NCBI GenBank assembly: GCA_016183765.1
Contig: JACPEA010000002.1
Location: forward strand, 237,832-301,831
Direction of reading: 5' to 3'
DNA from: Bacteroidota bacterium
GTDB taxonomy: Bacteria > Bacteroidota > Bacteroidia > Chitinophagales > Chitinophagaceae
DNA length: 64,000 nt
In this document: positions 27,636 through 37,995 of the stretch, piece by piece
How positions within the stretch are numbered: the stretch's first letter is position 1
Layout of the letters: each line of letters opens with the position of its first letter
Translations under genes and position numbers: made by a program
The notes under the pieces: generated by a model
Seen by the model: the letters and a program-made list of their open reading frames with translations, nothing else
What the model was told of the DNA's origin: nothing
Databases searched by the model: none

Positions 27636-30353
27636 ATGAGCCAGCTTCGCAAATTTACTACAAAATCAGCCCCCGCTATGGCAGTTGCCGGCTGTTTGCT
27701 CATATTAACATTTTGTGTGCGGGCGGCGGTGCACCAGGTACCCGGGCGTGATTACGGCGTATTCAGGGCCACAGATACCGTTCCGGTGAAAAAAAGCAAG
27801 GACAGTACCCCGGTTTCCCGGCTTTCTTCCGTAACCACAGATACGGTGGGGGGAAAACAGGTTCCGGATTCGGTGGTGCGGGTAGACAGTATCCGTATGT
27901 CGAAAGACTCGGTCGACGCCATTATCAAGTACCATGCGGATGATTCAGGTGTATTGATCATCGCCACCAAGGACCTGTTCCTGTACGGCAAGGCCAAAAC
28001 CGATTATAAAGACCTGAAACTGGAAGCGGCCACCATACAGTATGAGCAGAAAACGCAAACGGTAAAAGCCTATGGCGCCACCGATACTACCGGGGATATT
28101 TCGAGCAAACCCCAGTTTACCCAGGGCGAGCTGAAAACCATCAGCGATTCTATCTTTTATAACCTGGGTACACAGAAAGCTTATACCAAGAATACCTTTT
28201 TCCAGGAAGGGGAAGTGTTCGTGAATGCGCGGTTCCTGAAAAAGATCAGTGCGGACGAAGTATTTGCCCGCGACGCCCGTTTCACCACCTGTAACCTAGA
28301 TACCCCGCATTTTGCTTTCCGGTCAAGGAAAATGAAGATCATCAACAACAAACTGGGGGTTACCGGCAGGGTATATCCCGAGATAGAATCGGTGCCCATA
28401 CCCATGGTGTTTCTGCCTTTTGGCCTGTTTCCGTTGAACCGGGCCCGGCATTCGGGGGTATTGTTCCCTTCGTTCACTTCCAGTGAGGATTTTGGGTTGG
28501 GACTGGAAGGATTGGGTTATTACAAAACCTTCGGTGAACATGTGGATGTGACCACCCGTGCCAACCTCTATTCTTATGGTGGCTGGAACCTGAACGTGAG
28601 TTCCAAATACCTGATGCGTTACAAATACACCGGAAGCCTGAATGTTACTTTCCAGAATACCAAAACCCTGAACCGGAGCGGTTTTTCGCAGGAGGAGTTC
28701 ACCAATTCAAAATCGTACATGATCAACTGGAGCCATAGCCGCGATAGCAGGGCCCGGCCCGGTACCAATTTTTCTGCCAATGTGAATTTCGGTAGCACGC
28801 GGTTTAACCGCTCGCTGCTGAACAATCCCTACCAGAATTTCCAGAACCAGATCAGTTCTTCCGTCAGTTATTCCAAAGACTGGCGGGGTAAGTATAACCT
28901 GTCGCTGAACCTGAACCATAACCAGAACAGTGTATCGCGTTTGGTGAACCTGAACCTGCCCACGGCTACATTTAATGTGGTTACCTTTTACCCTTTCCAG
29001 AAAAAAGAATCCATTGGTACGGGCAAATGGTATGAGAAGATCGGTATCGGCTATAACGGTAGTTTGCAGAACCAGGCATCTTTCTATGATAGTGCTTTCA
29101 GTTTCAAGCGCCTGATCGATACGGTGCAGTGGGGCGCCACGCATAATATCCCCATCACATTAAGCCTGCCATCGCTGGGACCGATCACTTTGTCGCCCAG
29201 CATCTCTTATGAAGAACGTTGGTATGGCCAGCGTAATTTCAAGAAATGGAACCCGCTTACGTCCAAAGTGGATACCACGGTTGAAAAAGGACTGTATACC
29301 GCACGCCAGATGTCGTTTGGCATGGGCATCAACACCCGGATATTCGGTATGTATAAATTCTCTCCCAAAAGCAATATCATCGCCATCCGGCACGAGATCA
29401 GGCCTACTATTTCTGTCAGTTATCATCCTGATTTTGCATCCAAATACCATTATACCACAAAAGTGGATACCAGCGGCCGCACACAGCGTTTTTCGCAATA
29501 CGATGGAGGCATCATCGGCTCTTTTTCCGAAGGCGCATTCGGAGGTATCGGCTTCGGTATCGATAATATCCTGGAAATGCGGGTGAAAGATAAAAGCGAT
29601 ACCTCGCTGAAGGGCAGAACCGTTGGTAAGAAGGTGAAACTGATCGAAGGTTTTGGTTTCAACTCTTCCTATAACCTGATGGCCGATAGTTTTGCACTGG
29701 GTAATTTCTCTATTTATGCAAGAAGCACCCTGTTCGAAAAACTGAACATCACGGCATCTGCCAGCCTGGACCCTTATGAAAGGGACAGCAAAGGTTTCCG
29801 GGTCAATAAGATCGCGTTCGATCCGCGCCGTTTCAAGTTTGGAATGATCACCGCAGGTAATATTGCCATGTCTACTTCTTTTTCCAGTAAATCCAAAGAT
29901 GGCAAGGATAAGAATAAGGAATTGCCTGTGGATCCTTTTATGACGCCCGACGAACAGCAGCGACAACTGCAGTTTGCCCGTGCCAACCCTGCGGAGTTCA
30001 CAGATTTCAATATTCCCTGGACCCTGAGTTTTTCCTATTCGCTCAATTTTTCGCGGGTGATGAAGCCAGATTACAGTGGCTACCAGACATTGACCAATTC
30101 CAGTTTGAATTTTAACGGGGATTTCAGCCTGACACCCAAATGGAAAGTAGGGGCTACCGGTTATTACGATGTATCCAACCGCTCATTACAGCAGCTGAGT
30201 ACTTTTATTACCCGCGAAATGCATTGCTGGCAGTTATCGATCAATGTTACGCCGATTGGCCTGTACCGTTCATTCAATATAATGTTCAGCCCTAAATCAG
30301 GCATCCTGCGCGATCTGAAGATCAACCGTAGCAGGACATTCTCCAGTTACTGA
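27636..30353 (+). CDS. LPS-assembly protein LptD homolog
   Basis: 905 aa; OstA-like N-terminus and large beta-barrel (VPIPMVFLPFGLFPLNRARHSGVLFPSF). Confidence 0.88.
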   Translation: MSQLRKFTTKSAPAMAVAGCLLILTFCVRAAVHQVPGRDYGVFRATDTVPVKKSKDSTPVSRLSSVTTDTVGGKQVPDSVVRVDSIRMSKDSVDAIIKYHADDSGVLIIATKDLFLYGKAKTDYKDLKLEAATIQYEQKTQTVKAYGATDTTGDISSKPQFTQGELKTISDSIFYNLGTQKAYTKNTFFQEGEVFVNARFLKKISADEVFARDARFTTCNLDTPHFAFRSRKMKIINNKLGVTGRVYPEIESVPIPMVFLPFGLFPLNRARHSGVLFPSFTSSEDFGLGLEGLGYYKTFGEHVDVTTRANLYSYGGWNLNVSSKYLMRYKYTGSLNVTFQNTKTLNRSGFSQEEFTNSKSYMINWSHSRDSRARPGTNFSANVNFGSTRFNRSLLNNPYQNFQNQISSSVSYSKDWRGKYNLSLNLNHNQNSVSRLVNLNLPTATFNVVTFYPFQKKESIGTGKWYEKIGIGYNGSLQNQASFYDSAFSFKRLIDTVQWGATHNIPITLSLPSLGPITLSPSISYEERWYGQRNFKKWNPLTSKVDTTVEKGLYTARQMSFGMGINTRIFGMYKFSPKSNIIAIRHEIRPTISVSYHPDFASKYHYTTKVDTSGRTQRFSQYDGGIIGSFSEGAFGGIGFGIDNILEMRVKDKSDTSLKGRTVGKKVKLIEGFGFNSSYNLMADSFALGNFSIYARSTLFEKLNITASASLDPYERDSKGFRVNKIAFDPRRFKFGMITAGNIAMSTSFSSKSKDGKDKNKELPVDPFMTPDEQQRQLQFARANPAEFTDFNIPWTLSFSYSLNFSRVMKPDYSGYQTLTNSSLNFNGDFSLTPKWKVGATGYYDVSNRSLQQLSTFITREMHCWQLSINVTPIGLYRSFNIMFSPKSGILRDLKINRSRTFSSY

Positions 30354-31171
30354 TGATCATTGGTGAGGTAGTAATCCCACATCATCCGGAATATTTTCTC
30401 TTTCAGTTCATCGCTGGATAAACCGGCGGAAGACACTGCGGGCAGAAAATGCATTTCCAGCCTGTGGGGAAACAGGTAAAAGAATTTGTTCGGCGGCAAT
30501 ACTTTTTTGGTGTGAAAGAGAATGGCGGGCAAAACCGGTTTGCCTGTATCTGTGGCCAGCCGGAAGGCGCCGTCATAAAAACTCTTCAGTGGATTGCCTG
30601 TGCGGTTGCGGGTGCCTTCGGGATAGATGAGCATATCCAGGCCAATGGCGAGAATGTTTTTCATGTCCTCGATACTTTTTCGCCGGCTGGCATCATTTTT
30701 CCGGTCAACCAGCACACTTCCGAACTGATAGATCCATCCGAACAGGGGTATTTTGGCAAAACTTTTTTTGGCGATGGTCTTATTGGCCCTTGGCATGAAC
30801 GGGGTGCTGACCGGAACATCCATCAGGCTGTTGTGGTTGCAGACGATCACGTAGTTCTGTCCCTTCTTAAAATGTTCTTTGCCCCTGATGCGCAGCGGGC
30901 AACCGATCAGGTTCAGGTAAATGAACATCCATACCCTGGATACATGCCTGTGCCAGCGGGCTTTGTAAGGCTCTTTCAGTAAAAAACAGGGCAGGTAAAA
31001 AAAAATGGCAATGACCAGTGAGGCAAGGAATAAAACCAGGGCCCAGCCTGCCCAGAGCCTGGCAAACAGGTTGACTATCCTATTTTCTTTGTCAGTTGTT
31101 GTTGTGGATGGCTGCATATGCTTTTTTTCTGCGTCTGATGGTATGTGTTTATCCCGCGGGGTTCCAGTCAA
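30347..31171 (-). CDS. 1-acyl-sn-glycerol-3-phosphate acyltransferase (PlsC family)
   Basis: CNHNSLMDVPV and YPEGTRNRTG motifs; alternative start MQPSTTTT at 31117. Confidence 0.9.
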   Translation of the reverse strand: MTGTPRDKHIPSDAEKKHMQPSTTTTDKENRIVNLFARLWAGWALVLFLASLVIAIFFYLPCFLLKEPYKARWHRHVSRVWMFIYLNLIGCPLRIRGKEHFKKGQNYVIVCNHNSLMDVPVSTPFMPRANKTIAKKSFAKIPLFGWIYQFGSVLVDRKNDASRRKSIEDMKNILAIGLDMLIYPEGTRNRTGNPLKSFYDGAFRLATDTGKPVLPAILFHTKKVLPPNKFFYLFPHRLEMHFLPAVSSAGLSSDELKEKIFRMMWDYYLTNDHQ

Positions 31172-31826
31172 TGGCTTCCAGTCCCTGTTTCATCAAAGCC
31201 TCATTGGCCCTGCTGAAATGGCGGCAGCCAAAAAATCCTTTGTCGGCACTGAAGGGAGAGGGGTGTGCGGCTTTTAAAACGGTATGTTTGGTTTCGTCGA
31301 TCAGCACCTGTTTCTCCTGTGCAAATTTTCCCCATAATAAGAATACCAGTCCCGTTTTTTCGGTAGATAGTTTCCGGATCACCGCATCGGTAAAATCCAT
31401 CCAGCCGATCTTGGAATGACTGGCCGGTTCATTGGCCCTTACGGTAAGGATGGCATTCAACAGAAACACGCCCTGCTTTGTCCACCGGGTAAGGTTGCCT
31501 GTTTTGGGAATGGGCATACCGGTATCAGTATGCAACTCCTTGTAAATATTTACCAGTGAAGGTGGCGGAGGCACGCCGTCGGGTACCGAAAAACTCAAAC
31601 CATGTGCCTGGCCGGGATTGTGGTAGGGGTCCTGTCCCAGGATCACCACTTTCACTTCGCTGAAAGGGGTGCAGTTGAAGGCATTAAAGATCAGGGTGCC
31701 GGGAGGATATACCACGGCACCGGTAGCTTTCTCTGTTTTCAGATGGGTGACCACCTGCAGAAAATAAGGTTTGCTGAATTCCTGTTTCAGCACATTTTTC
31801 CAACTGGCTTCAATTTTTACATCCAT
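31149..31826 (-). CDS. ung: uracil-DNA glycosylase
   Basis: GQDPYHNPGQAHGLSFSV, LLNAILTVR, AAHPSPFSADKGFFGC. Confidence 0.96.
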   Translation of the reverse strand: MDVKIEASWKNVLKQEFSKPYFLQVVTHLKTEKATGAVVYPPGTLIFNAFNCTPFSEVKVVILGQDPYHNPGQAHGLSFSVPDGVPPPPSLVNIYKELHTDTGMPIPKTGNLTRWTKQGVFLLNAILTVRANEPASHSKIGWMDFTDAVIRKLSTEKTGLVFLLWGKFAQEKQVLIDETKHTVLKAAHPSPFSADKGFFGCRHFSRANEALMKQGLEAIDWNPAG

Positions 31827-32026
31827 CTGTTCTGGTTGGGTACAAATTTTCGTGCCGAAGATACTGAAAGCAGGCTTACCGCAAAGGGGCCCTGCTGGTT
31901 AGTGAAGCAGGGTGACGCTGCCTGTGATCTGCACTTTACAGGATCGGGCGGCATTACAGCCAAACAGATCGGTGACCTCGAATACAGGTATCTGGATACC
32001 GAAACCGGTCTTACCGGTATCTTCCG

Positions 32027-33715
32027 CTATCGCAGAATGGTAACACTTCCCCCAACAGCGGGTAATTCAGCCGAAGGTTTGATGACATAATAGTAAGTAG
32101 CAACGGGTTGGTCAATGCCCTTGTATTTGCCATCCCAGGGTTTGGTATAGCCCACAGACCTGAACAGCAATTGCCCCAGCCGGTTGTAGATACTTACCAT
32201 ACAATCGGGATACATATCTGTCAGCAATGGGATATTCCAGTAATCGTGCACGCCATCGCCGTTGGGCGAAAATGCATTGGGTGGAATCAATGGGGGATCA
32301 TTCACCTGAACCTCCACAGCAGCCAGGATGGAACAACCACCTTCGTTCACCCCTTTGATATAATAGATACCCGATCGGTTGATGTTTTTCGGATCGGTTA
32401 CCGGGGTAGTTGCCTGCGCATCTTTCCAGAAACTGAATTGTACCCCGTCGGTATTGCCACTGATGGCCTTATTCAGGTCTACCAGTACGGGTCTTATAGT
32501 GGCATTCGGATTGGTAATGATCACAGCCGGTGTTGTGAACATATGCAGCACCACCGGTTTGGTACTGGTACAACCCGCACTGTTGGTAGCCCGGATATAA
32601 TACGTGCCGCTACCCGTGACTTTTTTGGGGATCACCACGTATTGTGTATGCGCGGGGTCTGTGAAATATTCAAAGTTCAATCCCGGGGTACTACCGGTTG
32701 TGATCAGCGGCGCTGTCAGGTCTACACCATTGTTAACGCAACCGGCAATAGGCGCTAAGGGCGTATTCAGCCGGATGATAGCTGAAGATTTTTCGATGGT
32801 GGTATACACGGTGTCCACACAACCCTGGTCCGGATAGGGTGTTACTTCTACTGCGAATATTGTATTGGGTGCAGGTGGCGGACTGAAACTGAGTGTACCC
32901 GATGTGCCCAGTAATTTAGAGAAATCGCTGGTGAACCAACGGTAAGCCGCAAAACCAAAAGGTGCGGTCAATACCTGTGTGCTGTCCGAAATGCATTGTA
33001 CATTACCCGATACGGGAGAAGAGCAGTTCTCATTCACATCCACATAGGCATACCCGAAATGTCCGCCGCGCGTACAGTCGTTGGTGGTGAACTCGATACG
33101 GATGGTGCGGCCCGCATAACCGGATAATTTAATGGTTACCGGTGTCCAGGTTTTATAGAAGACGCTGTCTTTGTACGGTGATTGTTTAAAGCCCGGCAGA
33201 CCGGAAGCGGCAGCATACGAAAAAGAACTGCAACCGATATAATCGCCCTTGGTCACATCAAATACATTGGCGGTGAATTTAGGCTGTTCCCAGTCTGCAT
33301 GGCCGGGATTCTGGAACACCACGGCATAATTGTAAATGATGCTGTAGTTATTCTGGTTGGGCGGTATGGTAAAAGTATAACTGACCTGTTCTGCCTGGCG
33401 CCCTGTTCCCGAGTTACCCAGTTGGATGGAATAACCGCTGCCGTTGGGACAACTCATCGGGAAACCGCCATAAGTGTCCAGCAGGGTAGGGTCGCCGCTT
33501 TTGATAATGGTATGTCTGCCGTCGGTAGGGGCGGAAGATTGTAAAGAGATCTTACCATCGATCTGGCCGATGGAGCCGCGGCTGCATTCCCAGTTGGTGA
33601 AATCACCGGATTCAAAACCAATATTGGCGGGACATTGTGCGTAAACCTTTGCGGCCAGTAGCAGACAGGCCTGAATCAACAGCAGTTGTATAACCCTAAA
33701 AAAACGTTGATTCAT
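32027..33715 (-). CDS. secreted protein with gliding-motility-associated/T9SS C-terminal domain
   Basis: Start trimmed to MNQRFFRV; IPNAFSPNGDGVHDYWNI-type motif (PPNAFSPNGDGVHDYWNIPLL) and C-terminal beta strands ending GSVTILR. Confidence 0.88.
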   Translation of the reverse strand: MNQRFFRVIQLLLIQACLLLAAKVYAQCPANIGFESGDFTNWECSRGSIGQIDGKISLQSSAPTDGRHTIIKSGDPTLLDTYGGFPMSCPNGSGYSIQLGNSGTGRQAEQVSYTFTIPPNQNNYSIIYNYAVVFQNPGHADWEQPKFTANVFDVTKGDYIGCSSFSYAAASGLPGFKQSPYKDSVFYKTWTPVTIKLSGYAGRTIRIEFTTNDCTRGGHFGYAYVDVNENCSSPVSGNVQCISDSTQVLTAPFGFAAYRWFTSDFSKLLGTSGTLSFSPPPAPNTIFAVEVTPYPDQGCVDTVYTTIEKSSAIIRLNTPLAPIAGCVNNGVDLTAPLITTGSTPGLNFEYFTDPAHTQYVVIPKKVTGSGTYYIRATNSAGCTSTKPVVLHMFTTPAVIITNPNATIRPVLVDLNKAISGNTDGVQFSFWKDAQATTPVTDPKNINRSGIYYIKGVNEGGCSILAAVEVQVNDPPLIPPNAFSPNGDGVHDYWNIPLLTDMYPDCMVSIYNRLGQLLFRSVGYTKPWDGKYKGIDQPVATYYYVIKPSAELPAVGGSVTILR

Positions 33716-33811
33716 ACAGAGCCGGGTAAACATTCGAACGGGATAACAAGATACAAAATAACCCCTTAAGAAATTTCACAGAAAGTATGACCGGCAGATA
33801 AACAGGATTAA

Positions 33812-34228
33812 TCACTGTCTAAGGCCATTAAACCAGGTGATGATGGAGATCCAGTCGTTTTCCGTGGTCAGCGTAAGGTGGTTCTCTTCGATGTATTTAT
33901 TCAGTAAGGGCCAGCGCGAAGCCAGGTCGGAAGTGGTTTTGGTGAATACGGAGTCGAAGGACTGACGGGACAGGGATACCTGAACCGGTTTGCGGTTATT
34001 AAAGCCGGCATCGTTCTTCTGCAGGCTGTATACCGGCACAAAATCTTTGCCGCCATCGATCTGTTTGAAAGATTTGTTCAGCGTCAGTGTTCCCTGCACC
34101 AGCGAGGCCTCAAAACCACTGGGCGTAACCGTTGCCTGGTTCCTGGTAACGGGGGTAGTGGTTTTGGTTTGTGCGTAACCGGACAGGGTCAAAAAACAGC
34201 AAACGGCCGGAAGGAGGAATGATCTCAT
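33812..34228 (-). CDS. secreted hypothetical protein
   Basis: MRSFLLPAVCCFLTLSGYAQ signal peptide. Confidence 0.7.
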   Translation of the reverse strand: MRSFLLPAVCCFLTLSGYAQTKTTTPVTRNQATVTPSGFEASLVQGTLTLNKSFKQIDGGKDFVPVYSLQKNDAGFNNRKPVQVSLSRQSFDSVFTKTTSDLASRWPLLNKYIEENHLTLTTENDWISIITWFNGLRQ

Positions 34229-34332
34229 AAATTGACTGGGTTGATCGTTTTGCAAATATCAGCTTATGCGCGGGGAACGGATCATAAATTTAGTGAAAAC
34301 TGCCCGTATCTGTTACGCAGGGTGCAACCGTA

Positions 34333-35313
34333 TCACCGGTATATTGTATCAGCTAACTGCAGGTAAAGGTGATCACCCACGGAAAGCTGGTTCAAATCCA
34401 TGGTTTTGATGGTGATGCTGTTACCAGCCACTGCTGCCTTTATTTCGAAGAACGCACCCCAGAAACCCACCTGCTCAATCACGGCTTTTACCGCACCTGC
34501 CTGTTCGGGAACGATCCTGAACTGTTCGGGGCGTACCAGGTAATGCTGATTCATGACGGGCCATGACCTGTTTTTAGTAAAAAGGGATAATACTGCTTCG
34601 GGAAGCAATACATAAGAACCCAGTAAACCCGCCACGTATTCGTTTACCGGCTGGTAGTACAGTTGTTGGGGAGAGCCTTTCTGTACCAGTTGTCCGCCCC
34701 GCATTACCAGCAGCTCATCTGCCCAGGAGAGTGTATCCTGTGGGTCGTGCGAAGTCAGGATGCAGGAGATCCGTAGCCGGTTGCCAATAGCATCCAGCAC
34801 CTGTTTCAGGATCTGTTTGTGAATGGGGTCGAGATTGGAGAATGGTTCATCCAGTAACAATAATTCCGGCGCGCCGATCAGTAACCTGCACAGGGCGATC
34901 CGTTGTTTTTCGCCGCCCGATAACTGGTCGGTCTTACGGTTGAGCAGGTGGTCAATCCGGCAGATCCTGAACAAAGCATCCGCGTCAGCCTGCGGTAAGC
35001 GGTTGGACATGTCCAGCCATTCCTCCACCCGGTAATTATTCCTGAGTTCGTAATGCTGGGAGAGGTAGGCGATGCCCGGGTGACCGGGAATCAGTTGGAA
35101 CAGGGGGCCCAATACTTTCTGTTCTTTGAAGAAGATCTGACCCGCATCCGGTTGCTCCAGCCCGGCAATCATTTTCAGTAAAGTGCTTTTGCCCGAACCG
35201 GTCTCGCCGGCAATGGCCAGTTTCTGAAAACGGGGCTGCGAAAAGCTGATATCATTCACCACGGTGTTCTGCTGCAGTTGCCTGGAAATGCCGGAAACGT
35301 CTAAGAAACCCAT
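34333..35313 (-). CDS. ABC transporter ATP-binding protein (no adjacent permease)
   Basis: GETGSGKSTLL Walker A, LSGGEKQRIALCRLL signature, LLLLDEPFSNLD Walker B. Confidence 0.92.
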   Translation of the reverse strand: MGFLDVSGISRQLQQNTVVNDISFSQPRFQKLAIAGETGSGKSTLLKMIAGLEQPDAGQIFFKEQKVLGPLFQLIPGHPGIAYLSQHYELRNNYRVEEWLDMSNRLPQADADALFRICRIDHLLNRKTDQLSGGEKQRIALCRLLIGAPELLLLDEPFSNLDPIHKQILKQVLDAIGNRLRISCILTSHDPQDTLSWADELLVMRGGQLVQKGSPQQLYYQPVNEYVAGLLGSYVLLPEAVLSLFTKNRSWPVMNQHYLVRPEQFRIVPEQAGAVKAVIEQVGFWGAFFEIKAAVAGNSITIKTMDLNQLSVGDHLYLQLADTIYR

Positions 35314-35582
35314 GTACAGTTTGCAGGATTTGTGAAGTGTGAAGGTACTGTATAAACAGGATCAACTCTTTTGGGGCTGCGAAAAAAGTCTAACCAAACA
35401 GGGGCGTTTACTTAAACCAGTTCCATCCCTGTTTTCTTTTTACATGTATGCAGTGTCATATATGATAATACAGCAGGCCATGTAAAAGGATCTGCTACTG
35501 AACCAGCTAAGGCAGATAAGAATAATTCACGGTGCGCGCTGTTATGATGTTTCCGCATCAGAAATTATGTAATTTTACATAT

Positions 35583-35897
35583 ATGGAATATAAGGTTGCC
35601 AACAGGATCGAGCTCATGAAAAAGATGGGAGCACATGCAGCGGAAATTCGTTCGTTCGGCATTGATCGCATCAGTGTGTTTGGATCCTTTGCCCGGAACG
35701 AACACATAAAACCTAATAGTGATATTGACCTTATTCTTGATTTTGCGCCAGGAAAGAAGAGCTTTGATAACCTGGTGGATTTGGGTGATTTCCTGGAAAA
35801 ATTACTTGGCAGAAAGGTAGAATTACTTACCCGCGAATCGTTGAAATCAGCTACCGGAAAACACATACTCTCCACAGCAAAAGAGATCGTTCTGTAA
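35583..35897 (+). CDS. MntA-like nucleotidyltransferase (antitoxin of MNT-HEPN module)
   Basis: VFGSFARNEHIKPNSDIDLILDF MNT motif; start trimmed to ATG 35583. Confidence 0.88.
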   Translation: MEYKVANRIELMKKMGAHAAEIRSFGIDRISVFGSFARNEHIKPNSDIDLILDFAPGKKSFDNLVDLGDFLEKLLGRKVELLTRESLKSATGKHILSTAKEIVL

Positions 35898-35915
35898 TCC
35901 TCAATACCGTTATAC

Positions 35916-36305
35916 ATGCCACAATCTGACCAGGAATCTGTTCAAGCCATTCTTGTTGAAATTGATAACATGGCTAAGATCATGAAAGGCAAAACCCAAA
36001 AGGAACTAGCCGGAGATCTGACTCTCGAAAGAGCTGTGTCAATGACGCTGGGACTGATCGGTGAAAAAGCAAATAAAATTTCAGCTCATTTTAAGACCAG
36101 TCATCCGGAAGTTGAATGGCGAAAGATAATAGCATTGCGTAACCGGATTGTTCATAGTTATGAAGATCTGGATTTTGATATCATTTATGATACCATAACG
36201 ATTAAATTACCGGAATTAAAAAAGCAATTAGAAGGTCTAAGGACTGTTACACCGAAAACGGATCTTTCACCAAAGAAAAAAAGCAGGCATTCCAAAAAGC
36301 AGTAA
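35916..36305 (+). CDS. HepT-like HEPN ribonuclease toxin (DUF86)
   Basis: RNRIVHSYEDLD matches the RX4HXY HEPN motif; 18 nt after mntA-like gene. Confidence 0.87.
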   Translation: MPQSDQESVQAILVEIDNMAKIMKGKTQKELAGDLTLERAVSMTLGLIGEKANKISAHFKTSHPEVEWRKIIALRNRIVHSYEDLDFDIIYDTITIKLPELKKQLEGLRTVTPKTDLSPKKKSRHSKKQ

Positions 36306-36356
36306 CGATAAACCTGTAGCCGGTTTTGATTATCTTAGGAATTCAATCCCAGGCTC

Positions 36357-37652
36357 ATGAGAAAATGTATCCTCGCATCAGGTATATTGGTTGGTACGTT
36401 GATGGCATTTGTTGATCCTCCCAAAACCGCCCGCCCTTTGTTTACCATCACACCGGCGGATCCTGTGTATTTCAAATCCTTTGTTGACTGCAATATGGCC
36501 GAAGCCTGGGTGGGTGATACCTTCCGTATTTTTCCCGGTAAATATGGGGAAGATCCCTTATGGGGCAATGCGCGCGACCTGAAATATGCCGACGGAAAAA
36601 ATGCCAAAGAAGCTTTTAACCGCCGGTTCGAAGCGTTCACAGAACCGGTACTGCCGCCCAATGTGGCTCCGGATCAGGAGGGACTGCATGGCGCCGTATG
36701 GTTTGAGACCGTATACCAGGACCCCAACGATGCCAGCGGGAAGACCTTATATGCGCTTTACCATAACGAAAACTATCCCAACACCTATCCTTACCGGACA
36801 AAAACAGGGAAAGGGTATATTGACAAGGACTGGCCGCAGGGATTGACCGGTGCAAAAACACCCGCAGCGGTCTGCCGTATCGGCATCATGAAATCGACCA
36901 ATGGCGGACACAGCTGGGAGAACAAGGGCATCGTGCTGGAAGATGACCAGCCGCGTATGATCCTGAAACCGCACAACAGTTCCGTTACGTTCGCCGGTGG
37001 TGTGGGCGATCCATCGGCAATTGCGAACGATGGCTATCTCTATATTTTTTATGGCGAATACGGATATCCCGGAAATTACCGTTCCGCTGCGTATGATCCC
37101 ATTAAGGAATATTCCGGTCAGTGTATCAGTATGGCGCGGATCGCGCTGGCAGACCTGGATAACCCCGCAGGTAAAACCCGGCGTTGGGATGGGAAGGCAT
37201 TTACCGTTGCGTATGATGGAGTAGGGCAACCCATCCGTTCACTGCAGATACCGGTGGCGGAAGGTGGCGGACCCGGCTCTTCCCCGAACAGCAAATATTA
37301 CTGGGGACCCTCCGTTAGCTGGAATACCTGGCTCAAGGCCTGGGTTATGCTGATGGCCCGCTCTGAAGGGCCATCCTGGAAAGGGTCTAACGTATACATT
37401 TCATTCAATACAAACCCATCTTTAGCGGGAGCCGCCGGGCAGGATTGGAGCAAACCACAACTGCTGGCGAGCAAACCGGGGCATACTATCTGGTACCCAT
37501 CCCTGCAGCCGATCGGTGTTGGAAATGAAGCGGGTAACAGGAACACCAGCCTGAAACTGGGGCAGACGGCCCGCCTGTTTTATAAGGATAATGCCCCTGA
37601 TACGGCCGTATACCTGTCTGAATACGAGATCCGCTTCGAGCGAAACCGGTAA
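36357..37652 (+). CDS. secreted beta-propeller (DUF4185-like / glycosidase-like) protein
   Basis: 431 aa; N-terminal signal; STNGGHSWENKGIVLE, VGDPSAIANDGYLYIFYGEYG propeller blade motifs. Confidence 0.65.
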   Translation: MRKCILASGILVGTLMAFVDPPKTARPLFTITPADPVYFKSFVDCNMAEAWVGDTFRIFPGKYGEDPLWGNARDLKYADGKNAKEAFNRRFEAFTEPVLPPNVAPDQEGLHGAVWFETVYQDPNDASGKTLYALYHNENYPNTYPYRTKTGKGYIDKDWPQGLTGAKTPAAVCRIGIMKSTNGGHSWENKGIVLEDDQPRMILKPHNSSVTFAGGVGDPSAIANDGYLYIFYGEYGYPGNYRSAAYDPIKEYSGQCISMARIALADLDNPAGKTRRWDGKAFTVAYDGVGQPIRSLQIPVAEGGGPGSSPNSKYYWGPSVSWNTWLKAWVMLMARSEGPSWKGSNVYISFNTNPSLAGAAGQDWSKPQLLASKPGHTIWYPSLQPIGVGNEAGNRNTSLKLGQTARLFYKDNAPDTAVYLSEYEIRFERNR

Positions 37653-37995
37653 CAGGCTATACCGGGTCATGTAAAGATGACAGCACTGTTCGATGGGGTG
37701 GTTGCAGAATGTAAGGTACATCCCCGGGTGCTGGTAAACACCAAAGCCAAAGACAACCCGGTGTTTGCACGGAAACGGTTAGCCTGCCTTCGCTCACAGG
37801 TTAGTATGCCGGTAACTGTTGTCGCCGATATCCCGAAGAGGAATGACGTTTCTTCTTTTTAGGTCAGTGCACTGCAAGGCAACTGGATGACTGTGTTTAT
37901 CGGTTGATTTCGGCAACCTGCCATGAGATATTTGATCAAATCAACTGGTTTTCTGTTAACTTGTCCGGAGATTTATAAAAGGAGCAGGCAATTTT

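Noticed and set aside
36357-37652. Calling the propeller protein a sialidase or specific glycoside hydrolase
   Set aside because: Blade motifs are visible but no catalytic signature that I can assign; left as DUF4185-like
37677-37862. 61-aa ORF downstream of the propeller gene
   Set aside because: No start context, domain or neighbour support; both strands give open frames, so probably spurious
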